Of a stretch of 64,000 nt of DNA, positions 22,701-33,523 are shown piece by piece. Each line of letters begins with the position of its first letter. The stretch's first letter is position 1. The notes under the pieces are model-generated. The model saw only the letters and a program-made list of their open reading frames with translations. It was not told where the DNA came from and made no database searches. Source of the DNA: Diadema setosum. Lineage: Eukaryota; Echinodermata; Echinoidea; Diadematoida; Diadematidae. The stretch lies in the NCBI GenBank assembly GCA_033980235.1, contig CM067065.1:25142836-25206835 (forward strand). Direction: 5' to 3'. The position numbers and the translations under genes were made by a program.

Positions 22701-23417
22701 TGCTGTCTTGGATATGAAATGCTATTTTTTTTTGGGGGGGGGGGGGATGGGGTGTTACAAGGCCGGAGACCTATATAGTCGAAGACCGTATAACCTTGAG
22801 AGCGACTTTCACAAAAATAGTGACTAATGTTCCAAATATGCAGGGCAAAATTTTGTGTCAAAAATTTTATACAACCTTTTGATACTGAAATGAACCCAAA
22901 ATGAACACAACAAACCGAGTTAGAACAAACGCTGGGAAATCCATTACTCTTATTCGCATTATTCGTATTGTGAAACGAGCATGAATATATAAATTGCCTA
23001 GATTAGACTTTGCTTGAAGATAACTTTGATTAAAGTTTATGTTGAAGGTTCGCTCGTGAAGATTTATTTTGTCATCCTTGTCGCCATCGCTTTTCTTTGC
23101 TGTGATTTGCTTCAATTTTTAACAGGAATGTAGCAAAACATACTGTCAAAGCTCCATGACTCTATAACGTACGCTTAATGTACTAGAGGGAAATATCTTC
23201 TTTTTTTTTTAAAGAAAGTTATTTATTTTCTAATTTATTAGAATACCTCGTCAAAAAATCTGAGATGAATAAGTAAGTTGTACAACTATTACCTGTAGCA
23301 GAAGCTACCGTTTTGCCTCCAGCCAGCAGGGCAGCAGGCATCCACCCCTCTCGGTCCGGAGAGCACACCGGTGAGGAGCAGGACGACGAATGTGGTAGCA
23401 AGCTTCGGAGTAGACAT
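19745..23417 (-). CDS. Secreted C-type lectin, mannose-type (EPN), three exons, unit 1
   Basis: Predicted small secreted calcium-dependent sugar-binding protein, 190 residues. Exon 1 is 23293-23417, exon 2 is 21207-21420 and exon 3 is 19745-19978. All introns are GT-AG with matching phases (2, then 0). Residues 1-27 form a signal peptide (hydrophobic FVVLLLTGVL). The rest is one long-form C-type lectin domain: N-terminal Cys29/Cys40 hairpin, WIGL at 119-122, EPN at 148-150, Glu156, WND at 171-173, and core pairs Cys72-Cys186 and Cys158-Cys176. All expected calcium-site-2 ligands are present, so it should bind mannose-like sugars. Extra cysteines at 28, 55, 83 and 110 may allow additional disulfides or dimers. 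The start at 23417 was chosen for its A at -3 and for placing the signal peptide at the N-terminus; an in-frame ATG 33 nt upstream has weaker context. Each intron contains one TTAA-flanked MITE. Innate immune or biomineral roles are known for echinoderm lectins; neither is shown here. Confidence 0.92.
20146..20655. mobile_element. TTAA-flanked MITE in lectin intron 2, unit 1
   Basis: Terminal inverted repeats CTCTTTATGTGCCA / TGGCACATAAAGAG bound a 510-bp non-coding element. TTAA lies immediately outside both ends (20142-20145 and 20656-20659), the duplication typical of piggyBac-type transposition. An open frame inside on the minus strand has no transposase similarity that I recognise. Confidence 0.8.
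21151..21197. repeat. (GTT)n tract beside the lectin exon 2 donor, unit 1
   Basis: On the lectin coding strand this is an AAC-rich run beginning about 10 nt inside intron 2. It is unchanged in unit 2 (about 48852-48898). Confidence 0.9.
21939..21983. repeat. (ATAC)n microsatellite in lectin intron 1, unit 1
   Basis: About ten ATAC tetramers. The unit 2 counterpart (about 49641-49684) contains an AAATAC interruption. Confidence 0.95.
22098..22654. mobile_element. TTAA-flanked MITE in lectin intron 1, unit 1
   Basis: Ends AGGACAAGTTCACCTTC and GAAGGTGAACTTGTCCT are perfect inverted repeats. Similarity continues inward for roughly 150 bp per arm (ATAAGGATTGAGAGAATG and its reverse, AAACTTTC.., ..TTTTGAAC). 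TTAA flanks both ends (22094-22097 and 22655-22658). It is 557 bp with no transposase. I recall this TIR as widespread in marine invertebrates; this was not checked. Confidence 0.85.
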
Positions 23418-23485
23418 CGTGATGTCGGGAAACCAACGTCTGGTGAGCATAAGTCTCCTTGTGTCTTTCTCCTCGCAGAATACCC

Positions 23486-23495
23486 CTATATATAG
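23486..23495 (-). promoter_or_regulatory. TATA box of the lectin gene, unit 1
   Basis: CTATATATAG on the minus strand lies about 70 nt upstream of the chosen ATG. This predicts a transcription start near 23460 and a 5' UTR of about 40 nt. The upstream in-frame ATG (about 23450-23448) would fall close to the start of such a transcript. Confidence 0.65.
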
Positions 23496-24437
23496 CATTA
23501 TATGCGTGTGTTTCTGGTACGCCGAAGCGTGTGCTCTGACAATCCAGGAGCAGAATTACTTTCAATAATCCGATTCATGAAGTCAAAGTTTCACCTGTCA
23601 TATTTCAACCACTTAAACGGCAATCTGATTTATTTTGTTGCACTTGAAACATTGAAAACAAGAGTGATATACCATCTATCTTCTTCACGTTTTTCTGCCA
23701 ACTCTTTTTTTTTTCTCAAAGGTTTCAAGATTAGATTTCTGTGTGTTTGTTCATGTAGAACAAACTAAATAATAAGAAGAGAGATTCTGCTAGGCAAATC
23801 CATTCTTTTTTTTTTTTATAACAGGTATATAACGATTGGGGACACATGTCAATCAATTTGAGAAAACCAACAAAATTGTTCTGCTTTACGAAATATGAGT
23901 AAGGAAATAATAGGTATTGACAATGATATCGGGCGTTTAGTATCACATAATTTACAGCAGTGATTTCTGCAATGAGTTATGATGTTAATGATACGAATGA
24001 GGCAGGTAGTATCATTTGCGTATAAGTTATATGCTTTTGATTTTTCTGAAAATGTTTATGTACTACAAAGCGAAAAAGAAGAAGACATATTTCCATAAGC
24101 AAACTCACTCTTTTTATATACAAATAACAACTGGGGACACCTGTCAATCAATTTGAGAAAACCAACAAACTTGTTATGCTTTACAAAATATAAGTAAGGA
24201 AAGAATAGTATTGAGAATGATATCGGGCGTTTAATATCACATAATTTACAGCAGTGATTCCTGCAATTAGTTGTTACGTCAATGACACGAATGAGGCAGG
24301 TATATCATTTGCGTACGCTTTTGATATTTTTTTTTCTCACAATGTTTACCTTGTTTTATCTCACTGCTAGTTCTCCCAGTTCGTAGCTAAGATTCGTATA
24401 TGGGGGGAGGGGGTATGGTCAATATTAAAAAAATATA

Positions 24438-24443
24438 CATACA

Positions 24444-24497
<54 letters not shown>
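24438..24497. repeat. (AT)n microsatellite, first tract, unit 1
   Basis: AT dinucleotide run with one TAATA interruption. Confidence 0.95.
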
Positions 24498-24696
24498 GCC
24501 CATGATTAGACGTGTTTTCATGTCTGTTTCAGAAACGGGTTTGAATAAGATCTTTTGTCACACCATGGGCACTGATGAAGAGTGTGACCTTGCCTTTCAG
24601 TATTTGAGAGCTATGCTCCGTTTTTAAGATCCTCAAGATCGATGATTTATATTTTGACGGCGTTCTTCTTCTGCTAATTGTTTTACTTAGTATATA

Positions 24697-24697
<1 letters not shown>

Positions 24698-24772
<75 letters not shown>

Positions 24773-24778
24773 TATATG
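24698..24778. repeat. Compound (AT)n-(CA)n microsatellite, unit 1
   Basis: AT run passing into CA repeats. It is 8 bp longer here than in unit 2. Confidence 0.95.
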
Positions 24779-25061
24779 CATATGGAATACTAGGAGTATG
24801 GTCACAATCAGCACTCATAACATTGAAAACAAGAGTGACATACCATCTATCTTATTAGATGCTTTTCTGCCAACTCTTGAGATCAAATTTCTACGTGCTT
24901 GTTTATGTACTACAAAGTTCGGACGTTTAATATCACATAATTTACAGCAGTGATTCCTGCAATTAGTTATTATGTCAATGACACGAATGAGGTAGGTATA
25001 TCATTTGCGTATGCTTGTTATTTTTTTTTCTGAAAATGTTTATCTCATTTTATCTCACTCC

Positions 25062-25472
25062 TAGTTCCCCAGGCAGCCCGTAACTAAGAATATTAGGGTG
25101 GGGGTCAAAATTTGAAAAGGTGGACCTCTCAATAATTATATACTCCGTCCACACCGTATCTCCTATTTTGTAGTGGTGTACTTTCTGGGAGTATATCTTC
25201 AAATTTAAAATCAATTATAACTTTTTTTTTCCTTTACCTTTAATAGTTTGGTTTGATAAATAATAATGTATCAACCATAAAGACAAGTATCTAGTCTACT
25301 CCGTGCCGCTCAGTGCTTACGTTCTTGGACAAGATGTTTTTCACACCATGTCCATCTTGACCCAGGTGTATAAATGGGTATCTCTCAACGCTAGGGTAAT
25401 AATAATTTCAGGGCCCTCTGGTAAAGCAGACCCTAACTATGATTATTATTATCAATATTATTATTATTATTA

Positions 25473-25503
<31 letters not shown>

Positions 25504-25765
25504 CATTATTACTATTATCATTATTAGTATTATTACTATTATAATCATCTTATTTCCGCTCTCTCCTAGTCCTCACCGCACGTAACGGGAACTTGAATGG
25601 GGGTGGGGGTCAACTTATGAAATAGGAAACCTTTCAATAATAATACACTCTTTCCACACCTTACAGCGGAGTATATTCTGGGAGGGGTATATTTTCAACT
25701 TCAAAATCGATATTTTTTTTTTACCTTTGATAATTTGGTGTCACTTTTGTATTAACCATCTTCTT
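25062..25765. repeat. Diverged direct repeats interrupted by a SINE-like insertion, unit 1
   Basis: Segments at about 25062-25262 and 25560-25765 share an order of words: CTAGT(T)CC, GTAAC, GGGTGGGGGTCAA, CCTTTCAATAAT, TCCACACC, TTCTGGGAG..TATAT and TTTACCTTT.ATA.TTTGGT. They are a diverged tandem pair, separated by the insertion at 25303-25545. Confidence 0.65.
25303..25545 (+). mobile_element. SINE or LINE 3'-end insertion with (ATT)n tail, unit 1
   Basis: A non-coding head (CAGTGCTTACGTTCTTGGAC..CCAGGTGTATAAATGGGTA) leads into a long ATT-type trinucleotide tail. This is the arrangement of 3' ends of retroposed elements in many marine invertebrates. The family was recalled and not searched. 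Confidence 0.55.
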
Positions 25766-25790
25766 CTTCTTGCTTATGAGGCAGCAGCAG

Positions 25791-26045
25791 CTAAATAATG
25801 TCCCTCAATTGTTGTAGCCAAGTTACAGTCTGTGGAGTAGGGTGTGTCAGGTCCATGTTGTCAGGAGGGCGGAGATCAGGGCACTCACTCAAGATGTGTT
25901 GAGCAGTCTGTTCTGGTGCACCACACTGGCAAGCTGCTGACGGGCGTAGCCCCCAACGATGCATTGCTGCATTGAAACGCCCAACTCCCGTTCGAATCCG
26001 ATTTAGAGACACCCACTCACTCCTTGACCATGAACCATGAAGAAA
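25791..26045 (-). mobile_element. LINE pol C-terminal fragment, unit 1
   Basis: The minus strand encodes WSRSEWVSLNRIRTGVGRF, HRWGLRPSAACQCGAPEQTA and QHILSECPDLRPP, then a stop at 25791. The LNRIRTGVGRF...HRWG...C.CG..EQTA.HI..CP pattern, with a C-x-C...H...C knuckle, is the extreme C-terminus of Jockey-type non-LTR retrotransposon polyproteins. Only about 80 residues survive. The frame is open but the element is a short truncated fragment. Confidence 0.85.
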
Positions 26046-26228
26046 AGTTTCTGATCTTCTCCGTTACTGTTCTATCCTATTTACGTTGATTTATAGTTTA
26101 GTATATAGGCATGGAGATGATCAGAAAAGTATCTTCAGCAAGTTCAGCATAATCCTTTGATTTGTGTTGCTGAAGGTGTCACCCACTTCTTTCAGGATGG
26201 CGACATCCTGGTGATGAGTATAGCACTG

Positions 26229-26360
26229 CAGTGGATCCAGGAGGGGGCGCACCGGGGGCGCACCGGGTGCGCGTCCCCTCTTGATTTTTTGTTAAAGCAA
26301 AGAAAGAAGAAAAAATGGGGGAGCGCGTGCGCCGCCCCTGGCCTCCTTGATCCACCCCTG
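26229..26360. mobile_element. Short MITE with CAGTGGATCCAGGAGG-like ends, unit 1
   Basis: The left end CAGTGGATCCAGGAGGGGGC and right end GCCCCTGGCCTCCTTGATCC-ACCCCTG are imperfect inverted repeats around about 90 bp. The ends resemble hAT-type MITEs found in many marine animals. No clear target duplication. Confidence 0.6.
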
Positions 26361-26814
26361 TAAATTGAGGAGGGCAAGAGACCTCATTCGAGTTTATGGC
26401 TGTGTACGCAGAAATTTCAATTTTCAATTTCAATTTCAATTGTGGTCCTGGGGGAGTAAGAATAGATGTCGAATTGAATTGATTCGGATTTGGATTTATT
26501 TATTCTCGATATCGCATCAATCTACAATTCATTCTTTTCTTTTCCATCATTATCATCAAGCATATGGCTATTTTCCTCAAACTCAACAATATTCATGACA
26601 CATACATCTGTGACATAAAAATCTGTGACTGTCGCATGATGTTCTTGAACAACTCAAACATGCCTATAAACGGCCATGGTCGAGTTTGGTTCATGATACT
26701 GGTTCTCAAAGGGGTTGAATACAGTTTAAGTTGAGATCTAACTTCAGATTTCTAGCATTTTTTTTTGAGAGAGAGAGAGAGATGACGAGAAACTACTTAT
26801 AAAATGTGAAAGAG
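26361..26814. other. Interval with no recognised gene, unit 1
   Basis: Contains a (TTTCAA)n-like run at about 26417-26441 and a GAATTGAATTGATTCGG stretch. On the complement, an AATAAATAAATCC motif could be another LINE tail. A (GA)n tract lies at about 26767-26782. Nothing coding. Confidence 0.4.
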
Positions 26815-26946
26815 CAAATCGGTTTTGAAATGGCTGAGATATCCAAATAGAGTGATCCTACACTAAAAGGTTGGACCCACCTTTTATAACAATGACTTTG
26901 CTTTACTTTGTTTTCAGATGTCTGAGCCATTCCAAAACCGATTTTC
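26815..26946. repeat. Small foldback, unit 1
   Basis: CAAATCGGTTTTGAAATGGC at the left is inverted as GCCATTCCAAAACCGATTTT at the right, around a ~70-base loop. Non-coding. Confidence 0.7.
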
Positions 26947-27120
26947 ATCATATAAAGTTTGGATTCCTCTTAGAATGACATGTTCTAAGGGCTTTCTTGA
27001 TATCTCGCAAAAAGTTAAACCCCAATCCTCATCGCCACCAATACTTTAGCATTCTTTTACCATAAATCTATCTCAGCCATTCACTCTTATACTGAAGACT
27101 CTCAATCCTACACTGAGAGG

Positions 27121-27171
27121 GAGTGAGTGTGTTTATGTGTGAGTGTGTGTGTGTGTGTGTGGGGGGGGGGG
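27121..27171. repeat. (GT)n-(G)n tract, unit 1
   Basis: GT-rich run ending in about ten G. Unit 2 counterpart at about 54858-54905 has fewer GT and more G. Confidence 0.9.
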
Positions 27172-27679
27172 TCATTTGCCCCAGAGATATTGCTCCCATG
27201 AAACATCTGCAAGCTATTAAAGCCAAACACAAAACTACCCACAGACATAACCCTAACCGTAATCCCAATCCACACAACCTTAAACTAATACAACCCAAAC
27301 GCTAATCCTGTAAAGTCCTTATGAGGAACATATTGAAGACCGGAAGAGTTATCGCTGGAGCTAATGTCTTGTCATTGGAGATGTAATCTCTATCAGGGTT
27401 ATTTCCATGGATTTGGATTATATGTGACAAATCTTCAAAGAAAACAATTCAAACGGACCCGTGACCTGCTCACCAAAGTGGGATGTGCGTGTTGTCGAAC
27501 GAACCCCTGCCTACATGAACAACCACACCCCCTAGTTACGGGCCTGATCATCTCCTGCCAGCTCTCTTTTCAAGAATTTTCAAAGATTTTGAGATTTCAA
27601 TTTCTGTGGGGTTTTTTCTTCACGCTTAACAAAAACAATAATTCCCCCCTCACAAAAAAAAAAAAACACGCATGCGCGC
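27172..27679. other. Interval with no recognised gene at the end of unit 1
   Basis: A 112-codon open frame (27364-27699, +) has no domain or signal I recognise and ends in low-complexity sequence running into the LTR-like element. Counterpart at about 54906-55410. Confidence 0.4.
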
Positions 27680-28629
27680 TGTTACGACCAAAATCACTCT
27701 GAGAATGATCGCACAAAAGAAACAATCAACTAATGTTCAGGCGGTTTATTAACAGCGATATTGTGGGTACAGACTCGTAATCGGTTTTCACATCAGTACA
27801 ATAATGATCAATAGAAACAATTACAAATCAGAAATAGAATCACTTACATTATGTTATCAAGTAGTCCTTTGAAAATGTTCAGTACGATGTTCGATGCACC
27901 GATGAATGATCCTTGACGCACCGATGAATGATTCCTCCGACGTAACTCCAAAGGCACAGGTTGCATTAATCCACAGTATAAATCCGGGGTAAAATCCACG
28001 ATAGATGTCCACGGTATAATGTTCACAGCGAAACGTGTAAAATCCAGACGTTATGACGACCACGTCCAGTTGATGCCTTGAATGATGATTCACTTTATAA
28101 TGTCCAGCGAGGAATCCAGCCCGTCACAGCTTTGCCGTAACAATGTCCGTTGACATTAAAATATGGAGTCTATCTCCAACGTAGGTAAATTAATTCTCTG
28201 CAGGCAAAATGTCTCCCAGGCCTTATCTCCACAAACACAGTTTGTATAGCAGGTCAGCAGGTAACACAGGACTGACTATAACAAGTCGCTTCAGAGCCAG
28301 AAGTGACGTAACTCTCAGAGCAGAGGTGTTGGGTACTCTCTCTACTGCAGAATTTCTCCGGCTTATATACTATCCATTCACCCCTTTCTAGTACATTCTC
28401 TAATTTTCTCTAACCTGGGGCCACATACCTGAACATAGTAGCAAGTCCAAATTCCAGCAATCCTGGATGACTCACTGCCTAACTATGTGCATAACATCAT
28501 TGCCAAAATTAACTACCAATCACATTGGGCTACAAGGGCAGTGCCTCACTCAGCCAGCACTTCCCAGAATTTTCTGGAATGGGTTAAATCATTCTAGATT
28601 GAGTGAGCTATAATGTATTTCCTGTCACA
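27680..28629 (-). mobile_element. LTR-like element, unit 2
   Basis: Complete 950-bp copy that spans the nominal unit 1/unit 2 junction. It starts TGTTAC and ends GTCACA on the plus strand, so the minus-strand element runs TGTGAC...GTAACA. It lacks a 2-bp AT present in unit 1 at about 366. TATA-like and AATAAA motifs are conserved at the equivalent positions. Confidence 0.5.
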
Positions 28630-28697
28630 TGCATACATGTACTGTAGCTACATTGTATACCATGTAGAAAATTCTCCACTGATCTGGTCAGCCTGTA

Positions 28698-28945
28698 TGT
28701 ACTATATCTATATCATATAGAATGTTCTCCATTATTCTGGTCCACCTGTGTACATACACATTAAAACAACCATGCATACAGCCTTGATACAATCATGTAC
28801 ATAACTACTTGTGTGTACATTAATGTACTATATCTATATCATATAGAATGTTCTCCATTATTCTGGTCCACCTGTGTACATACACATTAAAACAACCATG
28901 CATACAGCCTTGATACATGTACATAACTACTTGTGTGTACATTTG
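28698..28945. repeat. 126-bp direct tandem duplication, unit 2
   Basis: Same two-copy arrangement as at 1015 in unit 1, with the second copy starting at 28824. Confidence 0.9.
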
Positions 28946-29027
28946 TGACAGCGCAAAAAAAAACCAACAAAAACAAAGAAGGAAGCAAACAAACAAACAA
29001 AAAATATGTCCAATAGCAAATCCACTC

Positions 29028-29643
29028 TTTACACAGATACACTTTATTGGGGACACCTTTCAATCATGTTAAGAAAACCATGTAATATGTTTTGTTTCAC
29101 GTAATACGAGAACGGAAAGAGGATGTACAGCGAATGATAAGTACGGCTATGACACAATGATTTACTGCAGCGATTTCTGCATGGTGTTGTGATGTCAATG
29201 ATACGCATGAAACAGGTAGTATTGGTGCATGCTTGCAATTTTGATTTATGTCAAAATGTTTATCAGATTTTCATCTCTTTCATATTGTAGTTCCCCTTTC
29301 AACTCTCTTCTCATAGGTTCCGAGATTAAATTTCTGTGTTGTTTTGTTTTTTCACGTGTACCTAAAGAACAAGACAATTCCTTAGCAAATCCACCCTTGT
29401 ACCAGATTGGTGATATCTGTCAATCAACGCATTTTTTTTTTCTGATTTACGAAATATGAGTAGTAGTGCGTCATATACAGGAAAAACGATGTATGCAGGA
29501 TGATACCGGACGTTTAATGTTACATAATTTACAGCAACGATTTATTATTATCATTTTTTTTTTTGTAACATGGCGTTATAAGATAAAGTAACACGCATAT
29601 ACACGAAGTAGGTAATAGTGTCATTTGGGCGTGCGCATGATTA
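29028..29643. repeat. Dispersed ~300-bp repeat family, unit 2
   Basis: Counterpart of 1345-1960. The first member carries six substitutions private to unit 2 (about 29109-29214). Confidence 0.6.
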
Positions 29644-30006
29644 TGATTCATTTGAAAATATATATTGCAAAACCACTTTTTTTCCAAGCCGTTTAGTCAC
29701 TTCCTAGATTATGTCTATCTACATGCCTACACGAGTGTCTGACTGGGTTTAGATACATTATGTTCTTCTTTTTTAAACTGTTTAATGTCCACCCAATATC
29801 AACATGAACAGAGTCATCTGTTTGCTTTGTTAATTTCAAATATCTAAAATAATTACATGTATCATGCAATCATAAAAATAATTACATGTATCGTGTAACC
29901 ATTTGACGTTGCTCGTAGGTGGATCCTATTTTTAGGCCTATACAAAGGAAAATGCCTTAATCGAACGATTTCATTGTGCAGGTGTTTCTGTCAGTGAGTG
30001 TGTGCC

Positions 30007-30628
30007 ATGACTGCGCTGGTCATTCTCCAGTTGAACGCCCAAGGGATGAATGCTCATGTAGGAGAATTCATTAGATATATAGATTATGACATGAAGGAGT
30101 AATTCCTTTGATATGTATACAAGAATCTTGGTTTGCCGATAATACCGAGTTAAATATACTGAATTAATATTCCCCAACACACCACACTGTCAAGAAACAG
30201 AAAAAATGGACAACCTGGTGGAGGGGTAACGATATACGTTCATGACTCAGTTCGGTTTGAGGAAGTTCGAATCTAAGAATTGAAGAAATAGAAATGCAAC
30301 TGATTGATATATATTTGGTAGATTGTGTTTTCTCGGTAGTGAATTATTATAATAATTGCAAGAACTGTATGATGATACTCTGAATATGTTACTTTCGAAG
30401 GTGAGATTTTATCGAAAGTATTGATAGTCGGTGATTTTAATTCTCATAATGTTCTATGGGGTAGTGTACGAACAGATTTCAACGGTAAATAATAGAAAAG
30501 TTTATGATGTTTAATAACTTAGTTGTTTTAAATGATGGTTCTCGAACAAGACTGGATGGTCACACCGGCAAGACATCTTGTTTAGATCTGTCTATCACAT
30601 CGCCTTTGTTTTCCCGAAACCCAATGAG
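30007..30628 (+). pseudogene. Decayed LINE AP-endonuclease domain, unit 2
   Basis: Same remnant as at 2324 in unit 1, with the same stops and frame changes. It was therefore already dead before the 27.7-kb unit duplicated. Confidence 0.8.
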
Positions 30629-30703
30629 AGATTACCTCATGAATTATGCATAACTCAGGGCATCCTTCCACAATATTCTGTCCTACCGAGTGCACATAGA
30701 AAC

Positions 30704-30711
30704 GTGTGTGT

Positions 30712-30742
<31 letters not shown>
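30704..30742. repeat. (GT)n microsatellite, unit 2
   Basis: Counterpart of 3021-3059, with the GA interruption one repeat earlier. Confidence 0.95.
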
Positions 30743-31795
30743 CACCATCCACATAGGTTAGCTCGTTAATGTTATTTAATTCAGCTTCACATTTTCTACA
30801 TAGGCATGCATTTTGAATGGCCAGAAGAGATGTCCTTATCTACATTTGAGTTGAAAATGTTAATCAGTACCTATATAATTGAACCTTCTGTGAGACTGGC
30901 GTCTCGTGATTTCATGACTGCAAAGAATGCCCCATATTCCCCTGGCACTTTGGCTTTGCAGGAATCCTTTTGTGTCCCAGATCCTCTCTGTTCCCTTTCA
31001 CAGGAAATGTACCACGGACGGGTTTTCCTGTGACAGTGTGATCACCCACGAAATGCCTGTTTAATGTAAATGGTGCTTGGCAATAGAGATTGCTATCTTG
31101 ACGGCAGATTTTATAGATGTTTGGCAAATATCTTAATACATTTAATATGAAAATATAGAGCATTTCAAAGTGAAAACAAACTTACCGATGGGAAAAATTC
31201 ACAAATTACACTTTCAAAACCGACAATCACAGTGAATATCTTGTAGACTTTACAACAGTGAGAGGTTTGCATTCGGCAGTAATTTTGGAGTAGTTTCCAC
31301 GTGCAGAACCCTCATGAATTCTTTCAAATGCATGTATTTGCATTGACTGCTATCATTCTCTCATTTGAAGTTAGATGTTATACAACTCAAAATGAATGGG
31401 AAAAATGACAAAACACTATAATAATGTGAAAGAGACAAGGACATTCTATTTTCACTGAAAGACAATCTATATTATACCTAAGAGAATAGACTAGAATTCC
31501 TTTGGGCTCTGCAATGTGTTTTGATTGACATTGGTGCTTAGCCAATGAAACTTCGATATTGGTGACTGGCAACTGTATTTCCACGCCCGGTTCCACGCCT
31601 CTATTCGGAAGTTTCTTACTAGACGTATTAGTCGACTAGACTTCCACAACGTCGCGCCCTCTATTGACTGGCAATGATCCTAGATCCTGTACTCAGCCCT
31701 GTTTACACAATCCTCAGTTCTCCACAATATCATGCCGACCACAGAACTCAGCTCGGAGTTGCGTACACGCGTGCACAGAAGACTTGTACACGCGT

Positions 31796-31850
31796 ACACA
31801 CACACACACACACACACACATATCATATCATATCATATCATATCATACAC
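31796..31850. repeat. Compound (CA)n-(ATATC)n microsatellite, unit 2
   Basis: Counterpart of 4112-4164, two bases longer. The poly-A run downstream is at about 31989-32015. Confidence 0.95.
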
Positions 31851-32178
31851 CATACCATAACTCTTTGCAGTGGCTTTGCGTCCTGCGTCATGAATATTCA
31901 CGATAGCTCGTACTTTTGGCGAGGAGAATGGTACATTTGCCGCTGCGCCTATAGAATAATCATGAAATAATCTCTCGCTTGGCTACGACAAAAAAAAAAA
32001 AAAAAAAAAAAAAAAGGCGCTGTCGCGCCCGGAATTTTAAGGACCTGTGACACGGCCTTAAGAAATCTTCTACCCGTCACCACGCGATGGCTGTGAACAA
32101 TCCATCCAAATAACGTTGTAGTCATCAATTCGTTCCTTCCTCTTAGCTGTGTCTGCTCTTTTCTAAATGAGAACTATA

Positions 32179-32882
32179 TTATGTGACCGTGCATCACAAA
32201 ACAAACAAAAAGTCGCACCCCTTGATTTTATGTGAGGACTAAAAAAAAAGGTAAAATGGGTCAACCATGTCAATATTCACTTTTCCATATTTCCTGAAAG
32301 AGCTATTTCTCTTTTACATTATTCTGAAGTTTGGGATCATAACACGAATGGGAAAGTGTGTTTTCAGCAGTTTTTCTACAACCTTTTTGAGGGGGAGTAG
32401 AATGATCAGTTATGTCTTAGAGGCCCCTTTTCATTTTTTGAAATCCTTTGCACACTCTTCAATTTTAAGTCAAATAACTTTTGAAATGATGATACTACTG
32501 CTTTGAAAGTTGGCATTAATCATAGACAGAATGTGTTAACAGAACACGCTTAATTTCAGCTTAATCTGATAATCCCTTCATTGTTGTTGCTCCACTGGTT
32601 TACATCCTGTGTTTTGTCCCTTTCAACGCACAGCTAGCACAGCTTGTAAAAGGTTAAGGTCTTGATAGACCCTGTACTTCAGAGCCTCTTTTCTCAGTTA
32701 AAACACACTTTTCCAGAGTGTGTGCGTCCTTTCCAGTATTTAGATAGGTTAGTGGAGTCTATTTGAATTGAGTTATAGATCATTTTAAATCTTAGAGTCT
32801 GCTCTTTCAGAATTTGCCCTTAACTTAAAATCCATGTCTGGCGACTTTTTTTTTTTTGATTTTGTGATGCAGGGTCACATAA
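32179..32882. mobile_element. Foldback/MITE with ~40-bp TIRs, unit 2
   Basis: Counterpart of 4496-5201. It differs mainly in the length of the T run inside the right TIR. Confidence 0.75.
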
Positions 32883-33264
32883 TGATTATCGGGAGAATCT
32901 GGCCAAGATTGTGTGTTTATGTGTGTGTGTGTGGGGGGGGGGGGGAGGGAATTAGGTGGGTAGGTGTGTATATTGTTTCATCGTATCTTTTTTTTTCCTT
33001 CGCCAGACCTTGTCTGATTCACTCGTAGAACGCAATCTGCAGCCGCAAGAGGGCGCAATGCAGAGGATTTGTCAAAAAGTCTAGATTCTGGACAAGGTGC
33101 AGCAGGAGCTGCAACACACAAGTCTGATGACCGGTGCCAAAATTCATTTCATTTGAAATTCCATGACACCACCACTTATGATAGTACTGTGCAGCTAATG
33201 TCCGTATCTTTCACAATTTACCGTCAGTAGCCTGACTGTCTTTGAAGACTATTATAATATTCTA

Positions 33265-33505
33265 TGAAGAGTTTGTTCGCAAAAACCAATAAGTCAATAT
33301 TTGCCAAATGGAGATATTTGCGAATAAAGGTCAAGAAAAATAGAGAGAATAATAAGAAAATGTTTGCTTCTTTTGACCATAACTTCAAAAATGTACCTTA
33401 TGACCAATATATAATTCAAAAGGTATTATTTTGTATACTTTATGACAGCGACCGTACTTCAAAACCTTCAAAAATGGACATCGGTTTTTGCGAACAAACT
33501 CTTCA
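33265..33505. mobile_element. Tc1/mariner-type MITE, unit 2
   Basis: Counterpart of 5582-5822, with intact TIRs and TA flanks. Confidence 0.85.
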
Positions 33506-33523
33506 TATATTATTCATATAATA

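Larger units (their letters stand above)
23653..25060. repeat. Cluster of three dispersed-repeat members with AT/CA tracts, unit 1
   Basis: Members of the same ~300-bp family as at 1345-1960 lie at about 23653-24010, 24080-24350 and 24820-25060, all in the same orientation. An insertion rich in (TA)n separates the second and third. Common blocks are GAAAACAAGAGTGA(T/C)ATACC, TTTCTGCCAACTCTT, ATCACATAATTTACAGCAGT and GACACGAATGAGG. No coding content. Confidence 0.7.
1..27685. repeat. Tandem array unit 1 (27,685 bp)
   Basis: The sequence at position 1 recurs at 27686 and again at 55417, and the colinear content that follows is almost identical. This makes the window a head-to-tail array. Unit 1 starts six bases inside an LTR-like element, so its start is set by the window and is not a breakpoint. 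Differences from unit 2 are mostly mononucleotide-run and microsatellite lengths, plus scattered substitutions and small indels. Unit 1 is the most distinct copy: at several sites (about 366, 749, 769, 1769, 6835, 7854) units 2 and 3 agree against it. All features listed for unit 1 have counterparts in unit 2. Confidence 0.97.

Noticed and set aside
27245..27275. Telomere-like ACCCTAACC sequence
   Set aside because: Only one or two imperfect repeats; not a telomeric array.
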